64,000 nt of DNA from Sphingomonas sp. Leaf343. GTDB taxonomy: Bacteria > Pseudomonadota > Alphaproteobacteria > Sphingomonadales > Sphingomonadaceae. Shown here in pieces: positions 49,202 through 58,806 of the stretch. A program made the translations under genes and the position numbers. The notes below the pieces were generated by a model, which worked only from the letters and a program-made list of their open reading frames with translations, did no database searches and was not told the DNA's origin. The stretch lies in contig NZ_LMPG01000010.1 in NCBI RefSeq assembly GCF_001423765.1, positions 249,220 through 313,219 on the forward strand. The letters are read 5' to 3'. Position 1 is the stretch's first letter. Each line of letters begins with the position of its first letter.

Positions 49202-49299
49202 CCCCTCCCCTTCAGGGGAGGGGTTGGGGTGGGGCGGCTCCTCAGGCGGGCCGCTCGCGGCGAGGCCCCACCCCCAGCCCCTCCCCTGAAGGGGAGGGG
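49202..49299. repeat. Long inverted repeat with nested hairpins
   Basis: The left arm (about 49202-49235) and right arm (about 49265-49299) are near-perfect complements. Each arm starts or ends with its own hairpin, CCCCTCCCC-TTCA-GGGGAGGGG. The spacer is about 29 bases. It lies between the beta-oxidation gene and the acyl-CoA dehydrogenase gene. It would form a very stable fold in RNA and may terminate or attenuate transcription, or be a mobile palindromic repeat. Confidence 0.85.
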
Positions 49300-49329
49300 A
49301 GAGGCGATTCGCAGGATCAGGACAACATC

Positions 49330-50508
49330 ATGACCGACCTCGACACCTTCCGCACCGACACCCGCGCCTGGCTGGAGGCGAACTGCCCGCCAGAGATGCG
49401 CAAGCCCGTGCGTTCGGAAGCGGATGTCTGCTGGGGCGGTCGCCGTTTCGAACCCTCCTGCCCGGAGCAGAAGCAATGGCTCGACACGATGGCCACGCGC
49501 GGCTGGACCGTACCCGACTGGCCGAAGGCGTATGGCGGCGGCGGGCTTTCTCCGGCCGAAACCAAGGTCCTGCGCGAGGAGATGAAGGCGATCGGCGCAC
49601 GCTCGCCGCTCAACAGCTTCGGCATCTCGATGCTCGGGCCGGCGCTGCTGAAATACGGCACCGAGAACCAGAAGCTCGATCATCTGCCGAAGATCGCCCG
49701 GGGCGAAATCCGCTGGTGTCAGGGTTATTCCGAACCCAATGCCGGTTCCGACCTCGCCAGCCTTGCGACCAGTGCGGAGGATGGCGGCGACCATTATGTC
49801 GTCAACGGGCAAAAGGTCTGGACCAGCTATGCCGACAAGGCGGACTGGATCTTCTGCCTCGTCCGCACCGACAAATCGTCGAAGCAGGGCGGCATCAGCT
49901 TCGTGCTGTTCGACATGGACTCGCCCGGCGTCTCGACCAGGCCGATCCTGCTCATCAGCGGCTATTCCCCATTTTGCGAGACGTTCTTCGATGATGTGAA
50001 GGTGCCCAAGGCCAATCGCATCCACGACGAGAACAAGGGCTGGGACGTCGCCAAATACCTGCTCGGCCACGAGCGTGAGATGATTTCCGGCATGGGCCTC
50101 GGCGAGGGCAAGGACCTGCTGGTCGCGGGTGCGCTCGCGACGATCGGCACCGACGAACAGGGCCGGCTCGCGGACCCGCTGCTCCGCGCCCAGATCGCGC
50201 AATTTCAGGTTCGCGCGAAGGCTTTCGCGGCGATGTCCGAACGCTTCATCGACGAACTGAAAGCCGGCCGCGCCCACCCCGCGCAGCCGTCGATGATGAA
50301 ATATTACGGCACCGAGCTGAACAAGGATCGCCACGAATTGCAGATGGCGGGCGGCGGCTCCGACGCGCTGGAGTGGGAGAGCGACGCCAGCCGCACCGGT
50401 GCCCTGCCCCGCGCATGGCTCCGCACCAAGGCGAACTCGATCGAAGGCGGCACGTCGGAGATCCAGTTGAACATCATCGCCAAGCGGATCCTGGATTTGC
50501 CGGCGTAA
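49330..50508 (+). CDS. Acyl-CoA dehydrogenase family protein (first of a pair)
   Basis: This 392-residue flavoenzyme has the three ACAD domains. Segments include GWTVPDWPKAYGGGGLSP near residue 57, WCQGYSEPNAGSDLASL near 128, the FAD-binding VNGQKVWTSYADKADW, and the C-terminal SIEGGTSEIQLNIIAKRIL with a glutamate at the position of the MCAD-type catalytic base. It is followed by a shorter ACAD gene. Neighbouring ACAD pairs often form alpha2-beta2 enzymes acting on steroid- or ring-containing acyl-CoAs. Substrate unknown. Confidence 0.9.
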   Translation: MTDLDTFRTDTRAWLEANCPPEMRKPVRSEADVCWGGRRFEPSCPEQKQWLDTMATRGWTVPDWPKAYGGGGLSPAETKVLREEMKAIGARSPLNSFGISMLGPALLKYGTENQKLDHLPKIARGEIRWCQGYSEPNAGSDLASLATSAEDGGDHYVVNGQKVWTSYADKADWIFCLVRTDKSSKQGGISFVLFDMDSPGVSTRPILLISGYSPFCETFFDDVKVPKANRIHDENKGWDVAKYLLGHEREMISGMGLGEGKDLLVAGALATIGTDEQGRLADPLLRAQIAQFQVRAKAFAAMSERFIDELKAGRAHPAQPSMMKYYGTELNKDRHELQMAGGGSDALEWESDASRTGALPRAWLRTKANSIEGGTSEIQLNIIAKRILDLPA

Positions 50509-50515
50509 CCAAAAT

Positions 50516-50571
50516 CCCTCTCCCGTTGGGAGAGGGAGGGAGCCGCGCTGAGCGCGGCGGAAGGGTGAGGG
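50516..50571 (+). repeat. Two-hairpin repeat, intergenic copy
   Basis: The arms read CCCTCTCCC-GTT-GGGAGAGGGAGGGA, then a second hairpin GCCGCGCT-GA-GCGCGGC, then GGAAGGGTGAGGG. It is the third copy of the family seen at 16595 and 32651. A degenerate, opposite-orientation partial copy (CCCTCACCCC ... TTCCCGAGGGAA) follows at about 50595-50623. It lies between the two ACAD genes. Confidence 0.85.
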
Positions 50572-50641
50572 TCACCGACGGCGTTCGCGCCCTGCCCTCA
50601 CCCCGACGCTTTCCCGAGGGAAGAGCGAGAAGGAGATATCG

Positions 50642-51769
50642 ATGCCCCTCTACCTCACCGAAGACCAGACCACGCTTCAGGACACGATTCGCGATTTCGT
50701 CGCCGACGCCGCGCCCGTCTCGCACCTGCGCGCGCTCCGCGATGCCGACGATCCCACCGGCTTCTCCCGCGACCTGTGGAAGCAGTTCGCCGAGATGGGC
50801 TTCACCGGCATCCTGATCGGCGAAGATCAGGGCGGACTTGGCATGGGCCATGTCGAGGCGGGCGTCATACTGGAGGAGATCGGCCGCAACCTGTCGCCCT
50901 CTCCCTTCCTCACCACCGCCGTCGCCGCCGTGGAGGCGTTGCGCGACACCGCGCAGGCCGACCGGTGGTTCCCCGGCATCGTCGCGGGCGAGACCGTCGC
51001 CGCGCTGGCGATCGACGAAGCCGCCAAGCACCGCGACCGCATCGACCTGAAAGCCGAGCGCGCCGGCAACGGCTTTCGCCTGACGGGCCGCAAGCGCTTC
51101 GTGACGCACGGCCATGTCGCCGACCTGTTGATCGTCGCCGCCCGTACCGCCGGCGGCGCGAGCGACCGCAACGGCATCACGCTGTTCGCCGTCCCGCGCG
51201 ACGCCGCGAAGCTCGACATCCGGCCCGAACGCCTCGCCGACTCCAGCATCGCCGCGCACCTCGACTTCGACGGCGTGGAGGTCGACGCCGACGCCGTGAT
51301 CGGAGAAATCGATGCCGGCCGCTCGCCGCTCGACCGACTGCTGCGCGCCGGCCGCACCGGTGCTTCTGCCGAACTGCTCGGCGTCGGCGGCGGCGCGATG
51401 GACATGACCGTGGGCTACCTCAAGCAGCGCAAGCAGTTCGGCGTCACGATCGGCAGTTTTCAGGCCCTTCAGCACCGCGCCGCGCACCTCTACAGCGAAA
51501 TGGAGGTCGCCCGCGCCGCTGTGCTCCGCGCCCAGCAACTGCTCGATGCTGGCAGCGACCGGGCCGATGAAGCCGTCTCCGTCGCCAAGGCGATGACGGC
51601 GATGGCGACGACGCTCGGCGTCAACGAGGGCGTGCAGATGCACGGCGGCATCGGCATGACCGACGAATACGACATCGGCTTCTTCATGAAGCGCGCACGC
51701 GTGCTTGCCGAACTGTGGGGCGACGCGAACTTCCACGCCGACCGGCTCGCGGTCGCGGCGGGCTATTGA
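50642..51769 (+). CDS. Acyl-CoA dehydrogenase family protein (second of a pair)
   Basis: This 375-residue protein is the shorter partner ACAD. It keeps the GGLGMGHVEAGVILEEIGRNL helix, a TGRKRFVTHGHVADLLIVAAR strand region and a C-terminal QMHGGIGMTDEYDIGFFMKRARV block. The middle WxxT-containing FAD segment is weaker than in the first gene, and the MCAD-type IYEG glutamate motif is absent, as in the non-catalytic or alternative-base chain of heterotetrameric ACADs. It has GAAGGAG just before its ATG and is followed 32 bases later by tesB. Confidence 0.88.
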   Translation: MPLYLTEDQTTLQDTIRDFVADAAPVSHLRALRDADDPTGFSRDLWKQFAEMGFTGILIGEDQGGLGMGHVEAGVILEEIGRNLSPSPFLTTAVAAVEALRDTAQADRWFPGIVAGETVAALAIDEAAKHRDRIDLKAERAGNGFRLTGRKRFVTHGHVADLLIVAARTAGGASDRNGITLFAVPRDAAKLDIRPERLADSSIAAHLDFDGVEVDADAVIGEIDAGRSPLDRLLRAGRTGASAELLGVGGGAMDMTVGYLKQRKQFGVTIGSFQALQHRAAHLYSEMEVARAAVLRAQQLLDAGSDRADEAVSVAKAMTAMATTLGVNEGVQMHGGIGMTDEYDIGFFMKRARVLAELWGDANFHADRLAVAAGY

Positions 51770-51801
51770 TCCGGCGCGGCGAGGCGGCGAAGGGAAAGCG
51801 C

Positions 51802-52707
51802 ATGGATCTGAATACCCCTCACGACGCCACGCCCGACCAGCTCGCCGCCGCACTCGTCCAGTTGCTCGACGTCGAACAGATCGACGTCGACCTGTTCCGC
51901 GGCGCACGCCAGCCCGGCGGCGAGGGGCGCGTGTTCGGCGGTCAGGTGATCGGTCAGGCACTTCAGGCCGCCCAGCGATCGACCGAGGGAGAAAAAGTCG
52001 CCCACTCGTTGCACGCGTATTTCATGCGCCCGGGCGACGAGAACTTCCCGATCGTCTTCCGCGTCGTTCGCGACTTCGAAGGCCGCAGCTTCGCCACCCG
52101 CCGCGTGATCGCCATGCAGCGCGGGCAGCCGATCCTCAACATGGCCTGCTCGTTCCAGTTGCCGGAGGACGGCTTCGCGCATCAGGATGCGATGCCGGAC
52201 GTGCCCCCGCCGGAAGGGCTCGCCAGCGAGCACGACCTGCGCCATGCGCTCGCCGCCGAGGTGCCGGAGAAGTACCACCGCGTCCTGCTGCGCCCGCGCC
52301 CGATCGAGATGCGGCCGGTGTCGGAACGCAGCAGCGTCCGGCCCGAACCCGGTCCGCCGATCCAGCACGTCTGGTTCCGCCTGGCCGCGCCGATCGGCGA
52401 CGATCCCGCCATGCATCGCGCGGTGCTGGCCTATGCGTCCGACATGCGGCTGCTGGGCACCGCGATGGTCCCGCACGGCGTCGCATGGCTGACGCCGGGC
52501 ATGCAGGTCGCCAGTCTCGACCACGCGATCTGGCTGCACGAGCCGTTCCGCGCCGACGAGTGGTTGCTGTATACGATGGACAGTCCCTGGGCGGGCCATG
52601 CCCGTGGCCTGAACCGCGGCCGCATCTTCACGCGCGACGGTCGCCTCGTCGCCAGCACGGCGCAGGAAGGACTGATGCGGCGGCGCAAGCCGTCACCGGC
52701 GGCCTAG
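51802..52707 (+). CDS. tesB: Acyl-CoA thioesterase II
   Basis: This 301-residue protein is a double hot-dog thioesterase of the TesB family, which hydrolyses acyl-CoA to free acid and CoA. Landmarks are [18 protein letters not shown] near residue 42, [17 protein letters not shown] near 68, and a second hot-dog with [28 protein letters not shown] near 245. A GAAGGG site lies before the ATG. It closes the rightward beta-oxidation unit. Its stop codon overlaps the stop of the opposing PAS gene. Confidence 0.94.
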   Translation: MDLNTPHDATPDQLAAALVQLLDVEQIDVDLFRGARQPGGEGRVFGGQVIGQALQAAQRSTEGEKVAHSLHAYFMRPGDENFPIVFRVVRDFEGRSFATRRVIAMQRGQPILNMACSFQLPEDGFAHQDAMPDVPPPEGLASEHDLRHALAAEVPEKYHRVLLRPRPIEMRPVSERSSVRPEPGPPIQHVWFRLAAPIGDDPAMHRAVLAYASDMRLLGTAMVPHGVAWLTPGMQVASLDHAIWLHEPFRADEWLLYTMDSPWAGHARGLNRGRIFTRDGRLVASTAQEGLMRRRKPSPAA

Positions 52708-53750
52708 ACGGCCAGCATCGCCCTCGCCGATCGGGTCGCGTCGCGCGTCCGCTCGGCCAGTTTCTTGACCTCGCTTGCCACCACCGAAAACCCGCGCCCC
52801 GCCTCTCCGGCCCGCGCCGCCTCGATCGTCGCATTCAGCGCGAGCAGGTTGGTCTGCGCGGCGATGGCGGCGATCACGTCGACCACCTCGCCCAGCCGGG
52901 ACAGGATCGATTCCATTTCGCCGCGCCGATCCTCGGCGCTGCGGCGGAATCGCAGGCTTTCGTCCAGACGGCTGCCGATCTGCTCCTCCAGCTCGACCTG
53001 CGCGGTGATGTCGGTGGCGAACTTCACGACCTTGTACGGTTTGCCCGCCGCGTCGAGGATCGGAGTATAGATCGCCTGCACCCACCGCGGCGTGCCGTCC
53101 GCGGCGATCCGGCGGAACCGTCCCGCGGCGAATTCACCTCTGCGCAACTGCTCCCACAGGGCGGCATATTCCACTGACTCGATATGGTCGGGATCGCAGA
53201 ACATCCGGTGCGATCCGCCGATCACCGCGCTGCGGCCATAGCGGAACAGCGCGAGGAAGATGTCATTGGCGGCGATGATCCGGCGTTCCATGTCGAACTC
53301 GACCACCGCCTGCGACCGGTCGATCGCGGTGCGGCGGGCATTCGCCTCCGTATCGGCGACATGCCTGGCCGTCACGTCGCTCGCCACCGTCAGCACGCCC
53401 GTCGCGGTCCCACGCGAATCGAGCAACGGCGTGTAGGATGCCTGCAACCACACCGCGCTGCCATCGGCGGTGAGTCGTCGGAATTCACCGGTTTCGGTCT
53501 GTCCGCTGCCCAGCCGCCGCCAGAACTCTGCATAGGCTGGCGATTTCACATAACTCGCATCGCACAGGATGCTGTGATGCCGGTCGACCAGCGCGTCCAG
53601 CCGGTATCCCACGGCATCGAGGAAACGCTGGTTCGCCCATCGGATATGCCCGTCCAGCCCGAACTCGATCAAAAGCTGCGACCGATCCATCGCCTGCCAG
53701 TGACTGGCTTCGCGATGGGGATCACCATGACTTGGCAGAACGTGCGGCAT
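52704..53750 (-). CDS. Soluble PAS-PAS chemoreceptor-like protein with minimal signalling tip
   Basis: This 348-residue protein has two PAS domains, about 20-130 and 140-255, each with the FRR-ADG-W-Q-YTP pattern of the methyl-accepting PAS family. It then has a short MCP region whose conserved hairpin tip ([18 protein letters not shown], residues 293-310, to EVKKLAERT) is intact. There is no transmembrane segment, no HAMP domain and no methylation helices to speak of. It would sense a cytoplasmic cue and contact CheW/CheA or act in another signalling array. Chemotaxis genes are not nearby. Confidence 0.85.
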   Translation of the reverse strand: MPHVLPSHGDPHREASHWQAMDRSQLLIEFGLDGHIRWANQRFLDAVGYRLDALVDRHHSILCDASYVKSPAYAEFWRRLGSGQTETGEFRRLTADGSAVWLQASYTPLLDSRGTATGVLTVASDVTARHVADTEANARRTAIDRSQAVVEFDMERRIIAANDIFLALFRYGRSAVIGGSHRMFCDPDHIESVEYAALWEQLRRGEFAAGRFRRIAADGTPRWVQAIYTPILDAAGKPYKVVKFATDITAQVELEEQIGSRLDESLRFRRSAEDRRGEMESILSRLGEVVDVIAAIAAQTNLLALNATIEAARAGEAGRGFSVVASEVKKLAERTRDATRSARAMLAV

Positions 53751-53789
53751 CTTACCGAGTTACCGGCAATGTCGTTAAAGTGCAGTAAC

Positions 53790-54581
53790 CTAAGCCGCGG
53801 TTTTTCCATATTCCTGCCGGGTGACGGGGTGACTGGACGACAGGCCGCCATCCACCGCCAGCGCCTGACCGTTCACGTAGCTCGCCTCGTCCGATGCCAG
53901 GAACAGCGCCGCCCGCGCCAGCTCCTCCGGCTGTGCGCCGCGGTGCAGGGGATTGAGCCGACCCACCCGGTCGATCTTCCCCGCGCCGCGGGCATAATCA
54001 AACACGGGCCTGGTCATGCCCGTCTCGGTCAGGCCGGGACAGATCGCGTTGACCCGCACGTTCGATCCCGACAGCTGCTGCGCGGCCACCTGCGCCAGAT
54101 TGATGACGCCGGCTTTCGACGCGGAATAGGCCGGCGATCCCGCACCGGATCGCAGCCCGGCGACGCTGGCGGTCAGCACGATCGCTCCGCCCCCGCGCTC
54201 GGCGATGCGCGGTGCGGCGTGTTTGATTGCCAGGAACGGCCCGATCAGGTTCACGCGCAGCACTTCCGCGATCAGGTCCGCGCTGGTGTCGAAGATGTTC
54301 GCCATCCCGCCGGAGATGCCGGCATTGGCGAACATCACGTCCAGCCCGCCATGCGTGTCGCACGCCAGCGCGACCGTGCGGATCACGTCCTCCTCCGATC
54401 CCGCATCCATCCGGATCGCGCGCGCCGCCTTGCCGATGATCGCCGCCGTCTCGTCCGCGCCGTCGGTCCGGTCGGCGACGACGACCCGCGCGCCCTCTTC
54501 GGCGAAAGCGATCGCCGCGGCACGGCCGATGCCCGATCCGCCGCCAGTCACGATCACCGACTTGCCGTCGAACCGCATCAT
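53790..54581 (-). CDS. SDR family oxidoreductase (first)
   Basis: This 263-residue classical short-chain dehydrogenase has TGGGSGIG at 12-19 for NAD(P), NAG at 86-88, and the catalytic S139, Y152 and K156. An aspartate after the second strand (VVVADRTD) suggests NAD(H). It ends the leftward five-gene operon and overlaps the upstream SDR gene by 4 bases (ATGA). Likely a 3-hydroxyacyl-CoA or hydroxy-acid dehydrogenase, but the substrate cannot be read. Confidence 0.9.
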   Translation of the reverse strand: MMRFDGKSVIVTGGGSGIGRAAAIAFAEEGARVVVADRTDGADETAAIIGKAARAIRMDAGSEEDVIRTVALACDTHGGLDVMFANAGISGGMANIFDTSADLIAEVLRVNLIGPFLAIKHAAPRIAERGGGAIVLTASVAGLRSGAGSPAYSASKAGVINLAQVAAQQLSGSNVRVNAICPGLTETGMTRPVFDYARGAGKIDRVGRLNPLHRGAQPEELARAALFLASDEASYVNGQALAVDGGLSSSHPVTRQEYGKTAA

Positions 54582-55345
54582 GCCACCGCTCCGCCATCGA
54601 CCACGATCGTCTGCCCCGTCATGAACCGGCTGGCCGGTCCGGCGAGGTAGACGATGGCACCGGCGATATCCTCCGGCTCGCCGATCCGGCGCAGCGGCAC
54701 CGCTTCGTTCACCGCCTTCAGGCGCGCCGGGTCCTCCCAGAGCGCGCGGGCGAAGTCGGTCTTCACCAGCCCCGGCGCGACGCAGTTGACGCGCACGCCG
54801 TCCGGCCCGAACTCCAGCGCCAGGTTGCGCGCGAGCTGCATGTCCGCCGCCTTGCTGATGCAATAGGCCCCGATCGTCGCCGATCCTTTCAGCCCCCCGA
54901 TCGACGACACGATGACGATCGATCCCTCGCCGCGCGCACGCATCGCCGGCGCGACCATCCGGATCAGCCAGTGGTTGGAGACGATGTTGTTGTCGAGCAC
55001 CTTGCGGAACTGCTCGTCGGTGATGTCTGCCTGCGGCCCGTAATAGGGGTTGGAGGCGGCGTTGCAGACCAGCACGTCGACCTGCCCGAACGCCGCGACG
55101 GTCGCGTCGACCAGCGCCTGCAACTGCGCCTTGTCGGCGATGCTGGCGGCGACGGCGATGGCGCGCCCGGGGCCATGCTCCGCGTCGATCTCGGCGACGA
55201 CCGCATCACAAGCATCCTGCTTGCGGCTGGAGATCACGACGCGGGCACCAGCCCGAACCAGTTCCAGCGCAGCCGCCTTGCCTATCCCGCGCGACGAGCC
55301 GGTGACGATCGCCACCCGGCCGCCCATGTCGAACAATGCGCTCAT
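54578..55345 (-). CDS. SDR family oxidoreductase (second)
   Basis: This 255-residue classical SDR has TGSSRGIG at 15-22, NAAS at 95-98 in place of the usual NAG(G), catalytic S147 or S148, Y161 and K165. SSRK after the second strand suggests NADP(H). It resembles human DHRS4-like and bacterial SDRs that act beside ACAD11-like genes. Its ATGA overlaps the kinase-like gene's stop. Confidence 0.9.
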   Translation of the reverse strand: MSALFDMGGRVAIVTGSSRGIGKAAALELVRAGARVVISSRKQDACDAVVAEIDAEHGPGRAIAVAASIADKAQLQALVDATVAAFGQVDVLVCNAASNPYYGPQADITDEQFRKVLDNNIVSNHWLIRMVAPAMRARGEGSIVIVSSIGGLKGSATIGAYCISKAADMQLARNLALEFGPDGVRVNCVAPGLVKTDFARALWEDPARLKAVNEAVPLRRIGEPEDIAGAIVYLAGPASRFMTGQTIVVDGGAVA

Positions 55346-56400
55346 GCCGCCGCCCCCTGTGTCATCGCTTTCTGCGCAAAGCCCCACGCCGCATCCGCCA
55401 GTCCGTAGACGCGTGCCGCCGTCTCCTCGGCCTTCGCGCTCGACGCGTTGCCATCGATGATCCGCCGCTTGATGCCCTGGACGATGCCAGTCAGCCGGAA
55501 GAGGTTGTAGGCGAAATACCAGTCGAGTTGCGGCACCCCATCGCGGCCGGTCGCTGCACAATAGCGTGCGACCACCTCCTCGATCGTCGGGATCCCCGTC
55601 TCCGGCCCCGCCAGTCCCATGACGCCCGAGCGCCCCTCCGGCTCCGTCACCCAATTCATCAGGAAGTAGGAGAAATCGGCCAGCGGATCGCCCAGCGTCG
55701 ACAATTCCCAGTCGAGCACGGCGATCACGCGCGGTTCACCTGCAGAAAAGATCATGTTGTCGACGCGATAATCGCCATGGACGATCGCCGTCCGCGTCTG
55801 CTCGGGCAACGTCCGCGGCAACCATTCGATCAGCTTCTCGATGCTCGGCATATGCTCGGTTTCCGCGGCGCGATATTGCTTGGTCCAGCGCGCCACCTGC
55901 CGCTCGAAATAATTGCCCGGCTTGCCGTAATCGACAAGACCAGCCGCCGCGACGTCGGTCGCATGCAGCGCCGCCAGCGTGTCGACCATCGCATCGTAAT
56001 GCGCGCGCCGCTCCGGCGGTGTCAGGTCCGGCATCGCACCGTCCCAGATCGTCCGCCCCTCCACCATTTCCATAACGTAGAAGGCGGAGCCGATCACCGT
56101 CACGTCCTCGCACAGCCCGAACGGCTGCGGCACCGGAAAGCCCGTCGGGTGCAGCCCGGCGATCACGCGATACTCCCGCTCGACGGCATGGGCCGATGGC
56201 AGGATCGGCCCGAACGGCTTACGCCGCAGCACATAGGCGCGGCTCGGCGTATCGAGTCGATAGGTCGGGTTCGACTGCCCGCCCGCGAACTTCGCGTATG
56301 CCAACGGCCCCTGGAAGCCGTCGACATGCGCCGACATCCACTCCGCCAGACGGTCGAGATCGATGCGATCCTTCGCCACGACGTCAACGACGCCCTCCAT
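55342..56400 (-). CDS. APH-family phosphotransferase, ACAD10/11 kinase-domain-like
   Basis: This 352-residue protein is a kinase of the aminoglycoside phosphotransferase fold. GGQSNPTY at 40-47 forms the nucleotide loop, HGDYRVDN at 208-215 carries the catalytic aspartate, and LDWE at 229-232 the metal ligand. The run of KPFGPILPSAHAVEREYRVI, CEDVTVIGSAFYVME and WTKQYRAAET matches the N-terminal kinase domain of animal ACAD10/ACAD11 proteins. The matching dehydrogenase half is two genes upstream in the same operon. It likely phosphorylates a hydroxyacyl-CoA, not an antibiotic. A GTG overlapping the upstream stop (56409) is another possible start. Confidence 0.88.
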   Translation of the reverse strand: MEGVVDVVAKDRIDLDRLAEWMSAHVDGFQGPLAYAKFAGGQSNPTYRLDTPSRAYVLRRKPFGPILPSAHAVEREYRVIAGLHPTGFPVPQPFGLCEDVTVIGSAFYVMEMVEGRTIWDGAMPDLTPPERRAHYDAMVDTLAALHATDVAAAGLVDYGKPGNYFERQVARWTKQYRAAETEHMPSIEKLIEWLPRTLPEQTRTAIVHGDYRVDNMIFSAGEPRVIAVLDWELSTLGDPLADFSYFLMNWVTEPEGRSGVMGLAGPETGIPTIEEVVARYCAATGRDGVPQLDWYFAYNLFRLTGIVQGIKRRIIDGNASSAKAEETAARVYGLADAAWGFAQKAMTQGAAA

Positions 56401-56405
56401 ACCGG

Positions 56406-57488
56406 TCACGCGAACACCACCACGCTGCGGGTCGCCTCGCCACGCCGCAGTTCGTCGAACGCGTCGTTGATCCGCTCCAGCGGCAGCCGCTCGGCGATGA
56501 TCGCGTCCAGATCGAGCGACCCGCGCAGATAGAAATCCACCAGCCGCGGGATGTCGACGGGGAAGCGGTTGCCGCCCATGAACCCGCCTTGCAACCGCTT
56601 GCCCGACAGCAGGTCCATCGCCGACAGGCCGACGCTCTCGTCCGGCGGCAGCATCCCCAGCACCGTCGCCGTGCCGCCACGCCGCAGGACCTTGACGGCG
56701 GTCGCCGCCGACTGCGGTCGCCCGACCGCCTCGATCGCGTGATGGACGCCGCCCCGGCTGATCTCCACCACCTCGTCCGCCGCCGTCGGCGACAGTGCAT
56801 CCAGCGTGTGCGTCGCCCCCAGCCTCTCGGCCAGCGCGCGCTTCTCGGGCACCGGGTCCAGCGCGACGATCTTGCCCGCGCCCGCGATCCGCGCCGCATT
56901 GACCGCCGCCAGCCCGATCCCGCCGCACCCGACCACGCACACCGTTTCGCCCGGCGTCACGTCGGCACAGTTGAACACCGCCCCCGCGCCGGTCGTCACG
57001 GCACAGCCCAGCAACGCCGCCCGGTCCAGCGGCATGTCGCGATCGATCGCCACGCAGGCGTGTTCGTGTACCAGCATCTGTTCCGCAAAGGCCGACAGGT
57101 TCAGCATCTGGGCGATCGGCCGATCGCCCAGCATCAACCGGGCCGTCGCGCCCCTGGGCCGCTTCACGGACGCGTCGATACACAGCGACAATCGGCCCGT
57201 GACGCAGAACTCGCACTGTCCGCAAAAGGCGGACAGGCAGGTCACGACATGATCGCCGACCTTCACCGATCGCACCTCGTCACCGACCGCCTCGACGACG
57301 CCGGCGGCTTCGTGCCCCGGAATGGTCGGAAACCGGTGCGGATAAAGCCCGTCGACGAAGTGCAGATCGGACCGGCACACGCCCACCGCATGCGTGCGGA
57401 TCAGCACCTCATGCGCCAGCGGCTTCGACACCGTCACCTCCTCGATGACGAGCGGCGTCTTCGCGTCGAACAGCACCGCGGCTTTCAT
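56406..57488 (-). CDS. Zinc-dependent alcohol dehydrogenase (MDR family)
   Basis: This 360-residue enzyme has the catalytic-zinc residues C38 and H59-E60, the structural-zinc cysteines C89, C92, C95 and C103, and the Rossmann motif VVGCGGIGLAA. The AVTTGAGAVFN segment with the class III-like pattern is also seen. It may oxidise a hydroxy group or alcohol to feed the pathway. It lies between the ACAD gene (13 bases upstream) and the kinase-like gene, and its stop overlaps a possible GTG start of the latter. Confidence 0.9.
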   Translation of the reverse strand: MKAAVLFDAKTPLVIEEVTVSKPLAHEVLIRTHAVGVCRSDLHFVDGLYPHRFPTIPGHEAAGVVEAVGDEVRSVKVGDHVVTCLSAFCGQCEFCVTGRLSLCIDASVKRPRGATARLMLGDRPIAQMLNLSAFAEQMLVHEHACVAIDRDMPLDRAALLGCAVTTGAGAVFNCADVTPGETVCVVGCGGIGLAAVNAARIAGAGKIVALDPVPEKRALAERLGATHTLDALSPTAADEVVEISRGGVHHAIEAVGRPQSAATAVKVLRRGGTATVLGMLPPDESVGLSAMDLLSGKRLQGGFMGGNRFPVDIPRLVDFYLRGSLDLDAIIAERLPLERINDAFDELRRGEATRSVVVFA

Positions 57489-57501
57489 GAACGGATCACC
57501 T

Positions 57502-58764
57502 TCACCGGCCCGCGACCTCCGCCTTCCAGTCGGCGTGCTTGCCGAACTCGGCGCGCGCGATCGACCGGTTGTGGACCTCGTCCGGCCCGTCCGCGAAGCG
57601 CAGCGTCCGCATCGCCGCCCAGTCATGCGCCAGATCGAAATCGCCGCTGACGCCGCCGCCGCCGTGCGCCTGAATCGCGTCGTCCAGAATCTGCAAAGCC
57701 ATCGTCGGCGCGGCGACCTTTATCATCGCGATCTCCAGTTGCGCCGCCTTGTTGCCCGCCTTGTCCATCATGTCGGCCGCCTTCAGGCACAACAGGCGCG
57801 TCATCTCGATATCGATCCGCGCCCTGGCGATCCGCTGTTCCCAGACCGAATGGTCGGCGATCCGCTTGCCGAACGCGACGCGGCTCAGCAGCCGCTTCGC
57901 CATCGCCTCGATCGCGGTTTCGGCGACGCCGATCGTACGCATACAGTGGTGGATACGCCCCGGCCCCAGCCGCCCCTGCGCGATCTCAAAGCCGCGTCCT
58001 TCGCCCAGCAGCACGTTTTCGACCGGCACGCGCACATCGACCAGCGACACCTCTCCGTGCCCGTGCGGCGCGTGGTCATAGCCATAGACGGACAGCATCC
58101 GCTCGATCGTCACGCCCGGCGCGTCCATGTCGAGGATCAGCATCGACTGCTGCTGGTGGCGCGACCCTTCGAAGCTGGTCTTGCCCATCAGGATCGCGAC
58201 CTTGCAGCGCGGATCGCCGACGCCCGACGACCACCATTTGCGCCCGTTCACGACATAATGATCGCCGTCCCTGACCATCGCCGTCTGGATGTTGGTCGCG
58301 TCCGACGACGCCACCTGCGGCTCGGTCATCAGGAAGGCGGAGCGGATGTCGCCGTTCATCAGCGGCCGGAGCCAGCGTTCCTTCTGATCGGCCGTGCCGT
58401 ACCGCTCGAACACCTCCATGTTGCCGGTGTCGGGGGCGGAGCAGTTGAAGCATTCGCTCGCCCAGCCGATCTTGCCCATCTCCTCGGCGCACAGGGCATA
58501 CTCCAGGTTCGACAGCTGCGTGCCTTCGAACTCGAAACTGTCGTCGACATGCGCCCGGCCGGACCGCGGCGGCATGAAGAAATTCCACAGCCCCGCCGCC
58601 TTCGCCTTCGCCTTGACCTCCTCGATCACCGGCAGCACCTTCCAGCGTTCGCCAGCATGACTTTGCTGCTGATATTCGGCATGGCGCGGATGGATTTCGG
58701 CGTCGATGAACGCCTTCACGCGGTCCCGGAACCCCGTCTCGCGCTCGGTCAGCGTGAAGTCCAT
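57502..58764 (-). CDS. Acyl-CoA dehydrogenase, ACAD10/11 dehydrogenase-domain-like
   Basis: This 420-residue ACAD has the blocks [89 protein letters not shown] and a C-terminal [11 protein letters not shown]. These match the C-terminal dehydrogenase half of animal ACAD10/ACAD11. In those proteins it acts on a phosphorylated 4-hydroxyacyl-CoA. GGAGAGG lies before the ATG at 58764. It is the first gene of the leftward operon and faces the regulator gene. Confidence 0.93.
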   Translation of the reverse strand: MDFTLTERETGFRDRVKAFIDAEIHPRHAEYQQQSHAGERWKVLPVIEEVKAKAKAAGLWNFFMPPRSGRAHVDDSFEFEGTQLSNLEYALCAEEMGKIGWASECFNCSAPDTGNMEVFERYGTADQKERWLRPLMNGDIRSAFLMTEPQVASSDATNIQTAMVRDGDHYVVNGRKWWSSGVGDPRCKVAILMGKTSFEGSRHQQQSMLILDMDAPGVTIERMLSVYGYDHAPHGHGEVSLVDVRVPVENVLLGEGRGFEIAQGRLGPGRIHHCMRTIGVAETAIEAMAKRLLSRVAFGKRIADHSVWEQRIARARIDIEMTRLLCLKAADMMDKAGNKAAQLEIAMIKVAAPTMALQILDDAIQAHGGGGVSGDFDLAHDWAAMRTLRFADGPDEVHNRSIARAEFGKHADWKAEVAGR

Positions 58765-58806
58765 CGCATGCCTCTCCTGTGTCGTCGTCGACTCCGGCTT
58801 AGGCCA

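Noticed and set aside
55342..56400. Antibiotic resistance by the APH-like kinase
   Set aside because: The fold is shared, but the flanking motifs and operon match the ACAD10/11 kinase domain, so an aminoglycoside target is unlikely.
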